DNA of 64,000 nucleotides from Putridiphycobacter sp045110285. GTDB taxonomy: Bacteria > Bacteroidota > Bacteroidia > Flavobacteriales_D > Crocinitomicaceae. Shown piece after piece: positions 53,652-62,309 of the stretch. The stretch is taken from positions 71,822-135,821 of the forward strand of contig JBGCGA010000003.1 in assembly GCA_045110285.1 (NCBI GenBank), written 5' to 3'. Position numbers and translations under genes: made by a program. Every line of letters begins with the position of its first letter. Position 1 is the first letter of the stretch. The notes below the pieces were generated by a model. That model was not told where the DNA came from, searched no databases, and worked only from the letters and a program-made list of their open reading frames with translations.

Positions 53652-55202
53652 TTAAAAATCAAATTTAATTCCTTGTGCCAAAGGTAAATCAGCAGAATAA
53701 TTGATTGTATTTGTTTGTCTTCTCATGTATACTTTCCATGCGTCAGATCCTGACTCACGACCACCTCCTGTTTCTTTTTCACCACCGAATGCACCACCAA
53801 TTTCTGCACCAGATGTTCCTATGTTGACGTTGGCAATTCCGCAGTCAGAACCAGCTTGTGATAAGAACAACTCACTTTCTCTTAAACTATTTGTAAAGAT
53901 AGATGAAGAAAGACCTTGCTTGACATCATTTTGAATGGCAATGGCATTCTCTAAATTACCAGAATATTTCATAATATGTAACAAGGGCGCAAATGTTTCT
54001 TCTTGAACAATTTCGAAGCTGTTTTCAACTTCGGCAATTGATGGGCTAACGTAGCATCCAGACTCATAACCCTCTCCAGTTAATGATTCACCTTCAACTA
54101 AAACAGTACCACCTTCATCTTTCACTTTTTGAATGGCTGCTAAGTATGTATTTACTGCATCTTTATCAATTAATGGTCCCATGTGATTGTTCTCATCTAA
54201 TGGATTACCAATTCTAATTTGTTTGTAAGCATTCACCAAAATTGATTTTACATTATCGTAAATTGATTCGTGAATAATTAGTCTTCTTGTAGATGTGCAA
54301 CGCTGTCCACCTGTACCTATTGCGCCAAATACAACACCCGGTAAAACTAATTTAAGGTCGGCAGATGGTGCTAAAATAATCGCGTTATTTCCACCTAATT
54401 CTAGGAGAGATTTTCCTAATCTTTTGGCAACTGCTTCGCCTACTAATTTTCCCATTCGGGTAGAACCTGTTGCAGATACTAAAGGTACACGTCTATCAGC
54501 TGTCATTAATTGACCAATTTTATAGTCACCAATTACCACTGCAGACACCCCTTCAGGAACATCATTTTCAGCAAAAACTTCTGCCGTAATTTTTTGACAT
54601 GCAATAGCAGTTAAAGGTGTTTTTTCAGATGGTTTCCAAATGCAAACATCACCTGCAATCCAAGCCAATGCTGTATTCCAACACCAAACAGCAACTGGAA
54701 AGTTAAAGGCAGAGATAATCCCTACCGATCCAATAGGGTGGTATTGGTCGTACATTCTATGTGACGGTCGTTCAGAATGCAAAGTTGAGCCGTTCAATTG
54801 ACGAGATAGTCCAACAGCAAAATCGCAGATGTCAATCATTTCCTGTACCTCACCTAAACCTTCTTGGTAAGACTTACCCATTTCGTAAGACACCAACTTT
54901 CCTAAGGGAGCTTTATACTCACGCAATTTTAAACCTAATTGTCTAACTATTTCTCCTCTTTTTGGTGAAGGAACTAAACGCCAAGTTTTAAAAGCTTCCT
55001 GACCTTTTTGCATTAATATTTCGTAATCATCAGCTGTTGCTGCATTTACAGATGCTATTAGTTCACCATCAACGGGCGAAAATGAATCTATTTTTTCTCC
55101 ACTGGTTTCCATCCATTGGCTGCCACTTGACGCGCCATTATTAATTGAATCTACTCCTAAAGCTTTTAATACTTCCGAAATTTCTGATTTTGTTTCGACC
55201 AT
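53652..55202 (-). CDS. ALDH7-type (antiquitin-like) aldehyde dehydrogenase
   Basis: NAD(P)-dependent aldehyde dehydrogenase of 516 residues. The active site shows ELGGNNAIIL (about 266-275) and GTGGQRCTSTRRL (about 294-306, catalytic Cys). The C-terminus GGEKETGGGRESGSDAWKVYMRRQTNTINYS (about 471-500) is the ALDH7/antiquitin signature. This group oxidises alpha-aminoadipate semialdehyde in lysine breakdown, so amaB/pcd-type function is likely but not proved. It has its own terminator and a possible promoter at 55232. No lysine-pathway neighbour is visible here. Confidence 0.88.
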   Translation of the reverse strand: MVETKSEISEVLKALGVDSINNGASSGSQWMETSGEKIDSFSPVDGELIASVNAATADDYEILMQKGQEAFKTWRLVPSPKRGEIVRQLGLKLREYKAPLGKLVSYEMGKSYQEGLGEVQEMIDICDFAVGLSRQLNGSTLHSERPSHRMYDQYHPIGSVGIISAFNFPVAVWCWNTALAWIAGDVCIWKPSEKTPLTAIACQKITAEVFAENDVPEGVSAVVIGDYKIGQLMTADRRVPLVSATGSTRMGKLVGEAVAKRLGKSLLELGGNNAIILAPSADLKLVLPGVVFGAIGTGGQRCTSTRRLIIHESIYDNVKSILVNAYKQIRIGNPLDENNHMGPLIDKDAVNTYLAAIQKVKDEGGTVLVEGESLTGEGYESGCYVSPSIAEVENSFEIVQEETFAPLLHIMKYSGNLENAIAIQNDVKQGLSSSIFTNSLRESELFLSQAGSDCGIANVNIGTSGAEIGGAFGGEKETGGGRESGSDAWKVYMRRQTNTINYSADLPLAQGIKFDF

Positions 55203-55231
55203 TTTATAATCTATTTTACTTAATTTGAATA

Positions 55232-55239
55232 CAAAAATA
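55232..55239 (-). promoter_or_regulatory. Putative -7 box for the ALDH7 gene
   Basis: On the minus strand the sequence is TATTTTTG, matching TAnnTTTG. It lies 30 bp upstream of the ALDH ATG. A -33 TTG at normal spacing is not visible. Confidence 0.4.
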
Positions 55240-55282
55240 GGAATATATCGCTTGAATTCGTTACATTTAAAACAGTAATCTT

Positions 55283-55290
55283 TACTTTTG
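55283..55290 (+). promoter_or_regulatory. Putative -7 box for the TapB-like gene
   Basis: TACTTTTG matches the Bacteroidota -7 consensus TAnnTTTG and lies 21 bp before the ATG at 55312. No TTG occurs at the usual distance upstream. Confidence 0.45.
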
Positions 55291-55311
55291 TTAAGTTAAA
55301 TAATAGCACCT

Positions 55312-56019
55312 ATGAAATTATCAGGAATTACTCTAGTACTTATATCGTTGTTAACCTTTAGTTTTAGTTCAAATATACAGTCAGACTCTTCAGGCTGTAG
55401 TACTTATTTTCCAATATCTGTGGGTATGAAATGGACCATGAAAAACATGGATAAAAAAGGGAAAGAAATTGGGAAAGTGACAATGAAAGTGATTGATAGT
55501 AAGCCAGCTGAAGCAGGAATAGTTTTTATTATGGAAAGCGAATACTCTGTAGAAAAAGAGGACGAAAAACAGAAAACTGAGTTCGAGTACAGTTGCGTCG
55601 ATAATGTTTTAAAGATGAATATGGATCAATTTTTCCCTGCTGAAATGATGGAAAATGAGTCATTAACATTTGACATTGACACTGACGGGATGGAAATTCC
55701 TAATAGTTTAACAGCAGGGCAAAAATTAAAAGATGCCAGTGTTTCAGTTATTGGTAAGATGGAGGGTATAAAAGTAGTTGATTTAACCGTCACAGTTACT
55801 GATCGTACGGTTGAAAAATTTGAAGATGTAACAACTTCTGCTGGTCAGTTTAATTGTGCGAAAATTACAAGTAAGACCAATATGAAAATGGGCTTTATTA
55901 ATAAAACAACCAGTTCTATTGATTGGGTAAGTAAAGATGTTGGCATGGTAAAGTCTGAGTCATACGATAAAAAAGGAAAACTTGACGGAAGTACAGAATT
56001 AGTTGAGTTTACTAGATAA
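55312..56019 (+). CDS. TapB/DUF3108-like secreted protein
   Basis: Secreted beta-rich protein of 235 residues. Signal peptide (MKLSGITLVLISLLTFSFSS), a Cys-containing start of the mature protein (SDSSGCSTYFPISVGMKWTMKNMDKKGKEIGKV, about 24-56), and a C-terminal FNCAKITSKTNMKM...IDWVSKDVGMVKSESYDKKGKLDGSTEL stretch. The YFPISVGMKWTM and DVGMVKSE patterns resemble the TapB group, distantly like the DUF3108 gene at 13216. Function unknown. Its stop is directly adjacent to the GTG start of the next gene, so the two are probably coupled. Confidence 0.7.
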   Translation: MKLSGITLVLISLLTFSFSSNIQSDSSGCSTYFPISVGMKWTMKNMDKKGKEIGKVTMKVIDSKPAEAGIVFIMESEYSVEKEDEKQKTEFEYSCVDNVLKMNMDQFFPAEMMENESLTFDIDTDGMEIPNSLTAGQKLKDASVSVIGKMEGIKVVDLTVTVTDRTVEKFEDVTTSAGQFNCAKITSKTNMKMGFINKTTSSIDWVSKDVGMVKSESYDKKGKLDGSTELVEFTR

Positions 56020-57894
56020 GTGAGGTACTCCATACAGTTTTTTATACGTTTATTGGTTGTATGGCTCCTATTTTTTCTGGCGCAAAGGCTACTATTTGTC
56101 ATTCATTATTTTAATGATTTCTCAGAAAATTTCTCAGAGTTAGTTTTTTTGCCATTTCATGCTTTTCGAATGGATTTATCTAGCTTCAGCTATGGAATGA
56201 TTATTCCATTTATTTTTGTAGCAATTTTAATTCTATTAAATGTTTCTACTAAAAAGATTTTTATTAAGATTATTCATGGGCTTGTTTGGTTATTCGCTTT
56301 AATATTTAGCATTTTATTTAGTAGTGAGTTAGTGTCATATTACGAATGGAGAACCAAGCTGTCCTCCAAAATATTCGTGCATTTTGAAACGCCATCAGAG
56401 GTTTTTAGAACCAGTTCAGGTGCTTATACTGGTTGGTTTATTTTGTATTTAATTTTGCAAGTCATTATTTTTTATTTGCTTTACAGATGGTTAATTCTTA
56501 GGTATAAGCCAGAATTAACAAAAGTCAATATATGGACTCGCTTCATTCAGTTTGGGACTTTTTTTGGCGTTGGTGGATTTCTGTTGGGAATGGCACTTAG
56601 AGGGGGATTGCAGCCAATTCCTATCAGTGCAACCACCGCATATTATTCTAAAAAACAAATTGTAAATGATTTGGCGGTTAATTCAATTTGGAATTTTATT
56701 CACATGACGTATCAGCATTATAAAAAAGACATTGAAGGCATGTATAGTCGGCTTGATATAGTTGAAGGAGAAAAATTGACAAAAGAATTATATAGTTATC
56801 AACCTGCCGATACTCTCAGAATTTTGGAGCAAACACGCCCAAATATCATTTTTATCACCTTAGAAAGTTGGTCAGGACAAATAGTCGGGGCATTGGGAAA
56901 TCCGGATGGCATCACACCTAATTTTGATGCTTTATGTGATGAAGGGTTACTGTTTACTAACTTATATGCTACTTCAACAACTTCCGAAACAGGGCATACT
57001 TCTATTTTTAGCGGCTATCCCACAGTGCCAGGAATTTCTATTTCTGCTGAATCAGCGAAATGCCGGAAATTGCCTTCTATTTTTAAGATTTTGAAACCGA
57101 TTGGATATGAGTCGTCTTATTATTTTGGAGGTGCTTTAGCATATGGAAATATTGGGGGGTACTTAACCGAAATGGGAGTGGATAGATTGACTGATGAAAA
57201 CGATTTGAGCTTGGAACCTACTGGCAACCTAGGCGTGCATGATGAAGCTATGTTTCCTTACTTCTTTGAAGAAGTTAAAAATGCCAAAAGACCATATATA
57301 TACGGTTTGTTCACGCAAAGTACGCATTCACCATACGATATGCCAATGGATGGTTTAAATAATCATCCAAAAAATAGAGAAGGTTTTGTAAACAGTTTGG
57401 TTTATGCTGACAGAGAGATTAAAGAATTTACAGATGCTATCAGAGAATTACCTGACTTTGACAATACCATTGTAATATTTGTGGCCGATCATGGGAAAAC
57501 TAATTATGTTAACAGTAATGTTTATAGTGATGATTTTTACCATATCCCATTATTGATTTGGGGTGGTGCACTAAAAGATGATTTTTCGGGACTTAGAATT
57601 GATAAGATTGGATCACAATCTGATATTCCCAAAACCCTTTTGAACCAAATGAAATTGCCAACAAACGAATTTAAGTGGTCAAAAAACATTTTAGATCCGA
57701 ATGTGCCTGGTTGGGCACTGTTGAGTACAACCATGTCGTTTGGAATTATTGATACAACAGGTTATGCTGCTTATCACACCATTAATAATGGAATTGTATA
57801 TAAGACCTATGGTTCTAAAGATTCAACAGATGTCAGTCTAAAAAAAGGGAGAGCACTCGTAGAATCAATATATAGAGAATTCAGAACGTTTTAA
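56020..57894 (+). CDS. LTA synthase-family alkaline-phosphatase-like membrane enzyme
   Basis: Sulfatase/LTA synthase superfamily protein of 624 residues. Five N-terminal membrane helices (within about 1-190) precede an extracytoplasmic catalytic domain. Metal-site features are PNIIFITLESWSG (Glu), TSTTSETGHTSIFSGYP (catalytic Thr region, about 320-336) and IFVADHGKTNY (Asp-His, about 486-496). In Gram-negatives related enzymes transfer phosphoglycerol or phosphoethanolamine to envelope glycans; the acceptor here is unknown. Start is the GTG immediately after the TapB-like stop. Its stop overlaps the convergent VWA stop by 4 bp. Confidence 0.88.
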   Translation: MRYSIQFFIRLLVVWLLFFLAQRLLFVIHYFNDFSENFSELVFLPFHAFRMDLSSFSYGMIIPFIFVAILILLNVSTKKIFIKIIHGLVWLFALIFSILFSSELVSYYEWRTKLSSKIFVHFETPSEVFRTSSGAYTGWFILYLILQVIIFYLLYRWLILRYKPELTKVNIWTRFIQFGTFFGVGGFLLGMALRGGLQPIPISATTAYYSKKQIVNDLAVNSIWNFIHMTYQHYKKDIEGMYSRLDIVEGEKLTKELYSYQPADTLRILEQTRPNIIFITLESWSGQIVGALGNPDGITPNFDALCDEGLLFTNLYATSTTSETGHTSIFSGYPTVPGISISAESAKCRKLPSIFKILKPIGYESSYYFGGALAYGNIGGYLTEMGVDRLTDENDLSLEPTGNLGVHDEAMFPYFFEEVKNAKRPYIYGLFTQSTHSPYDMPMDGLNNHPKNREGFVNSLVYADREIKEFTDAIRELPDFDNTIVIFVADHGKTNYVNSNVYSDDFYHIPLLIWGGALKDDFSGLRIDKIGSQSDIPKTLLNQMKLPTNEFKWSKNILDPNVPGWALLSTTMSFGIIDTTGYAAYHTINNGIVYKTYGSKDSTDVSLKKGRALVESIYREFRTF

Positions 57895-59339
57895 TCCTCA
57901 GCTAAAGAAGTCCGTTTTACTTCTTCAAACAATTTGTTGTGAGCATCATCTTCTGTGACAATCCGAACGTAAGTACCGCCACCTTTTTTAGCGACTTCAG
58001 TTAAGTGTGTGCCCAAATATGTGCCCGTTTTAATGCCAACTACCGAAAATTTAATTCCCTTGGTTTGGTGAGCAATGGCTATGTTTCGCATGTAAGATTT
58101 ACTGCCTTTGTTAAAGGAACCGTCAGTAACCATAAATACAAGGTTGTTTCCACCTTCAATGTAGCCCTTTTTTGCAATTCTTATTCCTTCTTTAACGGCT
58201 TCATCACCATCAGTATAACCTCCAGTTTTTAACGTTTTTATTTTTTCTATTATTTCATCCTTATCTGTTCCATTTTTTAGTTCAAATAAAACATTCACAC
58301 TTCCTGCATAGGCTAAAACTGATACTTGGTCTTGAGGACGAAGAATTTGTGTTAATTCAATCATTGATAATTTAAGTAAATCAATTTTTCCCATTTGATT
58401 CATAGATGATGATACATCAACTATAAACACAATATTATTTGGTAAATATTTTGAAGAATTAAAGCCAGTATCTGCAGGATTTGGAATTAAAGGAATTGTG
58501 TCCAGAGGAATTTCAATAATAGGTTCTTCAATAACTTCATTTTCGTCAATAATTATTTCATTTGGCTGCTGAACTTCTTCCTCAATAATTATTTCAGTCT
58601 CTTCTACTCCCTCAATTATCACCTCAAGTTCTGGTTCAACAAGTACAATCTCTTCAGGCTCTTCAACTTTCTCAGGTTGCTGCAATTTAATCTCAACATA
58701 GTTTGTTTTAAAATTCAAATAGCCATCATAGTAATTCGGAATATAATCGTCTTTTTGTGCAGTAATATAATACAAGCCTAAAGGAATTGATTCATGAATA
58801 ATACCGTCTTTATTTGTATAGTAATCAGCTATCATCTCACCATTACTAACAAAATAAACCTTGCTTCTTCTAATTGGCTCGCCAGTTATGCTGTCAATCA
58901 CCTTCACGGTTACATCAAATTGAGCTAAACCGTTTGGAGGTGGTGGCGCATTAAAATCGGGACAGGACATTAATGGATTATTATTCCGTTCCTTCACGTT
59001 GCCAGTTAACGTAATCACAAATGGGTCCGGACTATTGCTAAAAGACACTTCGGTTTTATAATTAAAACGACCTTTAATATTATCGTTAATTTTTAATCGT
59101 ACAATTACTGTACTGTCGGGTAAAATTGTTTTAGTCGAAACCCTAGGGTAAACTTCTCTGGGCTGATTAAGGCCTAGAAGATATACCTTAGAAGGACCAA
59201 TATTTTTAAATGTAAAATCGACATAAGTAGGGGCATTGGCGTATAAATTACCAAAGTCATGACTCTTTTTTTCAACTTGCATTTGGCCATAGCTATGCAC
59301 TGTTGCTAAAATCAATATAAAACTTAGTATTATTCGCAT
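57891..59339 (-). CDS. Secreted VWA-domain protein with DUF1573-like and carboxypeptidase-regulatory-like domains
   Basis: Multidomain protein of 482 residues. Signal peptide (MRIILSFILILATVHSYGQ), a DUF1573-like Ig domain (VEKKSHDFGNLYANAPTYVDF, about 21-41), a CarboxypepD_reg-like domain (FDVTVKVIDSITGEPIRRSKVYF, about 140-162), a Glu/Pro-rich low-complexity linker (about 225-290), and a VWA domain with the full MIDAS motif D-x-S-x-S in FIVDVSSSMNQMG and MVTDGSF. VWA binds metal and a ligand; the partner is unknown. The frame is open 24 bp further upstream; ATG at 59339 begins the leader. Confidence 0.85.
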   Translation of the reverse strand: MRIILSFILILATVHSYGQMQVEKKSHDFGNLYANAPTYVDFTFKNIGPSKVYLLGLNQPREVYPRVSTKTILPDSTVIVRLKINDNIKGRFNYKTEVSFSNSPDPFVITLTGNVKERNNNPLMSCPDFNAPPPPNGLAQFDVTVKVIDSITGEPIRRSKVYFVSNGEMIADYYTNKDGIIHESIPLGLYYITAQKDDYIPNYYDGYLNFKTNYVEIKLQQPEKVEEPEEIVLVEPELEVIIEGVEETEIIIEEEVQQPNEIIIDENEVIEEPIIEIPLDTIPLIPNPADTGFNSSKYLPNNIVFIVDVSSSMNQMGKIDLLKLSMIELTQILRPQDQVSVLAYAGSVNVLFELKNGTDKDEIIEKIKTLKTGGYTDGDEAVKEGIRIAKKGYIEGGNNLVFMVTDGSFNKGSKSYMRNIAIAHQTKGIKFSVVGIKTGTYLGTHLTEVAKKGGGTYVRIVTEDDAHNKLFEEVKRTSLAED

Positions 59340-59478
59340 AGGAATGGATTCTACTATTATCATAACAAAAGTAGTTCCAAAAATTACATGGCAATTTATA
59401 AATTGAGATTAATTGAAAAGCAGTATCCAATTAAAACCAAATAATGATTATTTTTAGCCTTCATTATCATCCATAACT

Positions 59479-61020
59479 ATGACTTCAAAACTCGATATAT
59501 TACAATCTAAAATAAACTTAGCAAAACAAGGCGGAGGAGAAAAAAGAATTGAATCGCAGCACAGTAAAGGTAAGTTAACAGCTCGTGAGCGAATTGAGTT
59601 GTTAGTAGACGAGGATAGTTTTGAAGAAATTGGAATGCTGACTGAACACCGCTCAACTAACTTTGGTTTAGGAGAAAAGAAATTTTTAGGAGATGGGGTT
59701 GTAACAGGTTATGGTCATGTAAATGGACGGCCAATTTATGTTTTTGCGCAAGATTTTACTGTGTTTGGAGGTTCGTTGGCCGAAGTTCACGCTAAAAAGA
59801 TTTGCAGAATAATGGATTTAGCCATGCAAAATGGAGTGCCGTTTATCGGATTAAATGATTCAGGCGGAGCAAGAATTCAAGAAGGTGTGGTGTCTTTGGG
59901 TGGGTATGCCGATATCTTTTACAGAAATACATTGGCCTCTGGTGTAATTCCACAATTGTCGGCAATAATGGGTCCATGTGCCGGCGGAGCAGTTTATTCT
60001 CCGGCATTAACAGATTTTATTTACATGGTGCAAGACACCTCTTTTATGTTTGTAACAGGGCCAAATGTTGTAAAAACGGTAACGCATGAAGAGGTTACTT
60101 CCGAAGAATTAGGAGGAGCAAGTACACATTCTGAGAAGTCGGGTGTAGCACATTTTTCGGTTGAAAATGATGTGAAATGCATCAAAGATTTGCAAAAATT
60201 ACTGACCTATATTCCCCAAAATTGTGAAGAACAAGCGCCAGCTATTGAATACGTCCCTGGAGATGAAAGCCGTCCGAAATTAAATGAGATTGTACCTGAA
60301 AATCCTAATCAGCCGTACGACATGCGGGAGGTGATTTTTGAATTGGTTGATACTGACTCATTTTACGAAGTACAAGAAAATTATGCTAAAAACATTGTGG
60401 TTGGATTTGCCCGAATGGCTGGACGATCAATCGGTGTTATTGCAAATCAACCTGCATTTTTAGCGGGTGTGTTAGATATTGAATCGTCAAATAAGGCAGC
60501 ACGTTTTATTCGTTTTTGCGATTCTTTTAATATCCCTTTATTGGTGTGCGAAGATGTACCTGGTTTTTTACCAGGAACAGAGCAAGAATGGAATGGCATT
60601 ATATCGAATGGAGCTAAGTTACTGTATGCTTTTTGTGAGGCAACGGTACCTTCTGTAACTGTAATTACTCGTAAAGCCTATGGAGGTGCTTATGATGTAA
60701 TGAATTCGAAACACATTGGTGCAGATATGAACTATGCTTGGCCAAGTGCCGAAATTGCTGTCATGGGTGCCAAAGGAGCAGCTGAAATTATTTTCAGAAA
60801 TGACATTAAATCGGCAGACAATCCTGAAGAGAAATTAAAAGAAAAAGAGGCAGAATATGCTGAATTGTTCGCTAATCCATACAATGCCGCTCGTCATGGT
60901 TATGTTGATGAGGTAATTGTGCCGGCTGATACACGTAAAAAATTGATCCGATCTTTTGAAATGCTAAAGAATAAAGTACAGCATTTACCAAAGAAGAAGC
61001 ATGGGAATATTCCGTTGTAA
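59479..61020 (+). CDS. pccB: Acyl-CoA carboxylase carboxyltransferase (beta) subunit, propionyl-CoA type
   Basis: Carboxyltransferase of biotin-dependent acyl-CoA carboxylases, 513 residues. Motifs include KLTARERIELLVDEDSFEEIG (about 31-51), LNDSGGARIQEGVVSLGGYADIF (about 125-147), IMGPCAGGAVYSPALTDFIYMV (about 163-184) and the second-half GAYDVMNSKHIGADMNYAWPSAEIAVMGAKGAAEI (about 402-436). Length and motifs fit propionyl- or methylmalonyl-CoA carboxyltransferase; the biotin and BC subunits are not nearby. The exact acyl group is not resolved. Confidence 0.9.
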   Translation: MTSKLDILQSKINLAKQGGGEKRIESQHSKGKLTARERIELLVDEDSFEEIGMLTEHRSTNFGLGEKKFLGDGVVTGYGHVNGRPIYVFAQDFTVFGGSLAEVHAKKICRIMDLAMQNGVPFIGLNDSGGARIQEGVVSLGGYADIFYRNTLASGVIPQLSAIMGPCAGGAVYSPALTDFIYMVQDTSFMFVTGPNVVKTVTHEEVTSEELGGASTHSEKSGVAHFSVENDVKCIKDLQKLLTYIPQNCEEQAPAIEYVPGDESRPKLNEIVPENPNQPYDMREVIFELVDTDSFYEVQENYAKNIVVGFARMAGRSIGVIANQPAFLAGVLDIESSNKAARFIRFCDSFNIPLLVCEDVPGFLPGTEQEWNGIISNGAKLLYAFCEATVPSVTVITRKAYGGAYDVMNSKHIGADMNYAWPSAEIAVMGAKGAAEIIFRNDIKSADNPEEKLKEKEAEYAELFANPYNAARHGYVDEVIVPADTRKKLIRSFEMLKNKVQHLPKKKHGNIPL

Positions 61021-61109
61021 TTTATTGTACACGCATTCTGGCGCTTATAGTCTCTTTTTTAATTGGAGGATACATATCAAAAAGTTGTAAGAAGCCAGCT
61101 TATAGCTAA

Positions 61110-61454
61110 TTACCGTTGAGGAGGCCTGCCTTGGCCGCCATGCCCTCTAGCTCTCGGTCCTTCAGGTTTTGGAGCAACACCAAGTTCTTCTTTGGTAATA
61201 AATCCATCTTTATTGGTGTCAATTTTATCAAAATCTTCTAAAATTGGGCCAGTCACTTCCAGCTTGGTCAGTTTTCCGTCTTTATTAACATCCATTTTAA
61301 ATATGTCCGCTATACTTGGCGGTTGGTGCTGCCTTTTTTGGGCAGTAGAATCTTCAGTTCTACTCATCCTGTCTTCTGTCAAAGTTTTTTGGTTATTACA
61401 AGCTGAAACAATTAACCAAAGTGAAAGTAATGCAGTTTCTCTAGAAATTTTCAT
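61110..61454 (-). CDS. Small EF-hand lipoprotein
   Basis: Lipoprotein of 114 residues; the leader MKISRETALLSLWLIVSAC has a lipobox ending at Cys19. Two EF-hand loops are visible: DVNKDGKLTKLE (about 54-65) and DTNKDGFITKEE (about 77-88), both with the D-x-N-x-D-G pattern expected to bind Ca2+. The C-terminus is short and Arg/Gly/Pro-rich (RARGHGGQGRPPQR). It is probably an envelope calcium-binding protein; partners are not known. Divergent from the SanA/YdcF gene, and separated from pccB by 89 bp in which I see no clear terminator. Confidence 0.85.
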   Translation of the reverse strand: MKISRETALLSLWLIVSACNNQKTLTEDRMSRTEDSTAQKRQHQPPSIADIFKMDVNKDGKLTKLEVTGPILEDFDKIDTNKDGFITKEELGVAPKPEGPRARGHGGQGRPPQR

Positions 61455-61592
61455 ATGATGATTATTTATTAGTTTGACAGAGAGAAGTAATTTTTCCTTC
61501 GCGGAAATAACAGTTTTTTAAGCAAATAATAAAGCAGTGTGAGTGTGCAGTGTTATCGCTAAAGATAGTCTGTTTAAATCTGGTATTTTTAT

Positions 61593-62234
61593 ATGATGAA
61601 ATGGATTAAACGCATCTTTGTCTTATCAATTATTAGTATCATTTTACTTTTAATTTCTGTCGTTGTGGTTAACAAGTATGTTTCATCAGCTACAGAGGGT
61701 CAAATTTATGCTGATGTTAAAAGCATACCCCATAATAGAGTAGGGCTTATATTAGGGTCAGGAAAGTTCTTAAAAAGTGGGTATATTAATTTATACTATC
61801 AGTACAGAATTGATGCAACTTTAGCCTTATATAGAGCTGGGAAAATAGACTATGTTTTAGTGAGTGGAGATAATTCAAGATTGGGGTATGACGAACCAAC
61901 AACCATTAAAAAAGATTTAATGGCTGGTGGTATCCCCGAAAATAAAATTGTTTTAGATTATGCTGGATTTAGGACCTTAGATTCGGTGGTTAGAAGTAAA
62001 TTAGTCTTTGGGCTTGATTCGATCACAATCATATCGCAGCCATTTCACAACGAGAGGGCTATTTTTTTGGCAAATAATAGCGGGTTAACAGCTGTTGCAT
62101 TTAGTGCTAAAGATGTGAATAAACGTTATGGATTTAAAACTCAATTGAGAGAAAAACTGGCAAGAGTAAAAATGATGCTAGATTTATTATTCGGAAAAAA
62201 GCCGAAATTTTTAGGAGAGAAAATTGAGATATAA
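61593..62234 (+). CDS. SanA/YdcF-family (DUF218) membrane protein
   Basis: The 213-residue protein has one N-terminal membrane helix (about 6-29) and a DUF218 domain: RVGLILGSGKFLKSGYINLYYQYRIDATLALYRAGKIDYVLVSGDN (about 49-93), GYDEPTTIKKDLMAGGIPENKIVLDYAGFRTLDSVVRSKLVFG, and ISQPFHNERAIFLA. SanA-type proteins are tied to envelope permeability and vancomycin tolerance in enterobacteria; the biochemical role remains unclear. ATG at 61596 is an equally good start. Followed 75 bp later by an orphan gene. Confidence 0.88.
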   Translation: MMKWIKRIFVLSIISIILLLISVVVVNKYVSSATEGQIYADVKSIPHNRVGLILGSGKFLKSGYINLYYQYRIDATLALYRAGKIDYVLVSGDNSRLGYDEPTTIKKDLMAGGIPENKIVLDYAGFRTLDSVVRSKLVFGLDSITIISQPFHNERAIFLANNSGLTAVAFSAKDVNKRYGFKTQLREKLARVKMMLDLLFGKKPKFLGEKIEI

Positions 62235-62309
62235 TGATAAGTCGAAAGGTTCATTAACCATTTCCAAGTTGTATATTTGAAAGTAAGATTTATTGTACTA
62301 ATTCAATTT

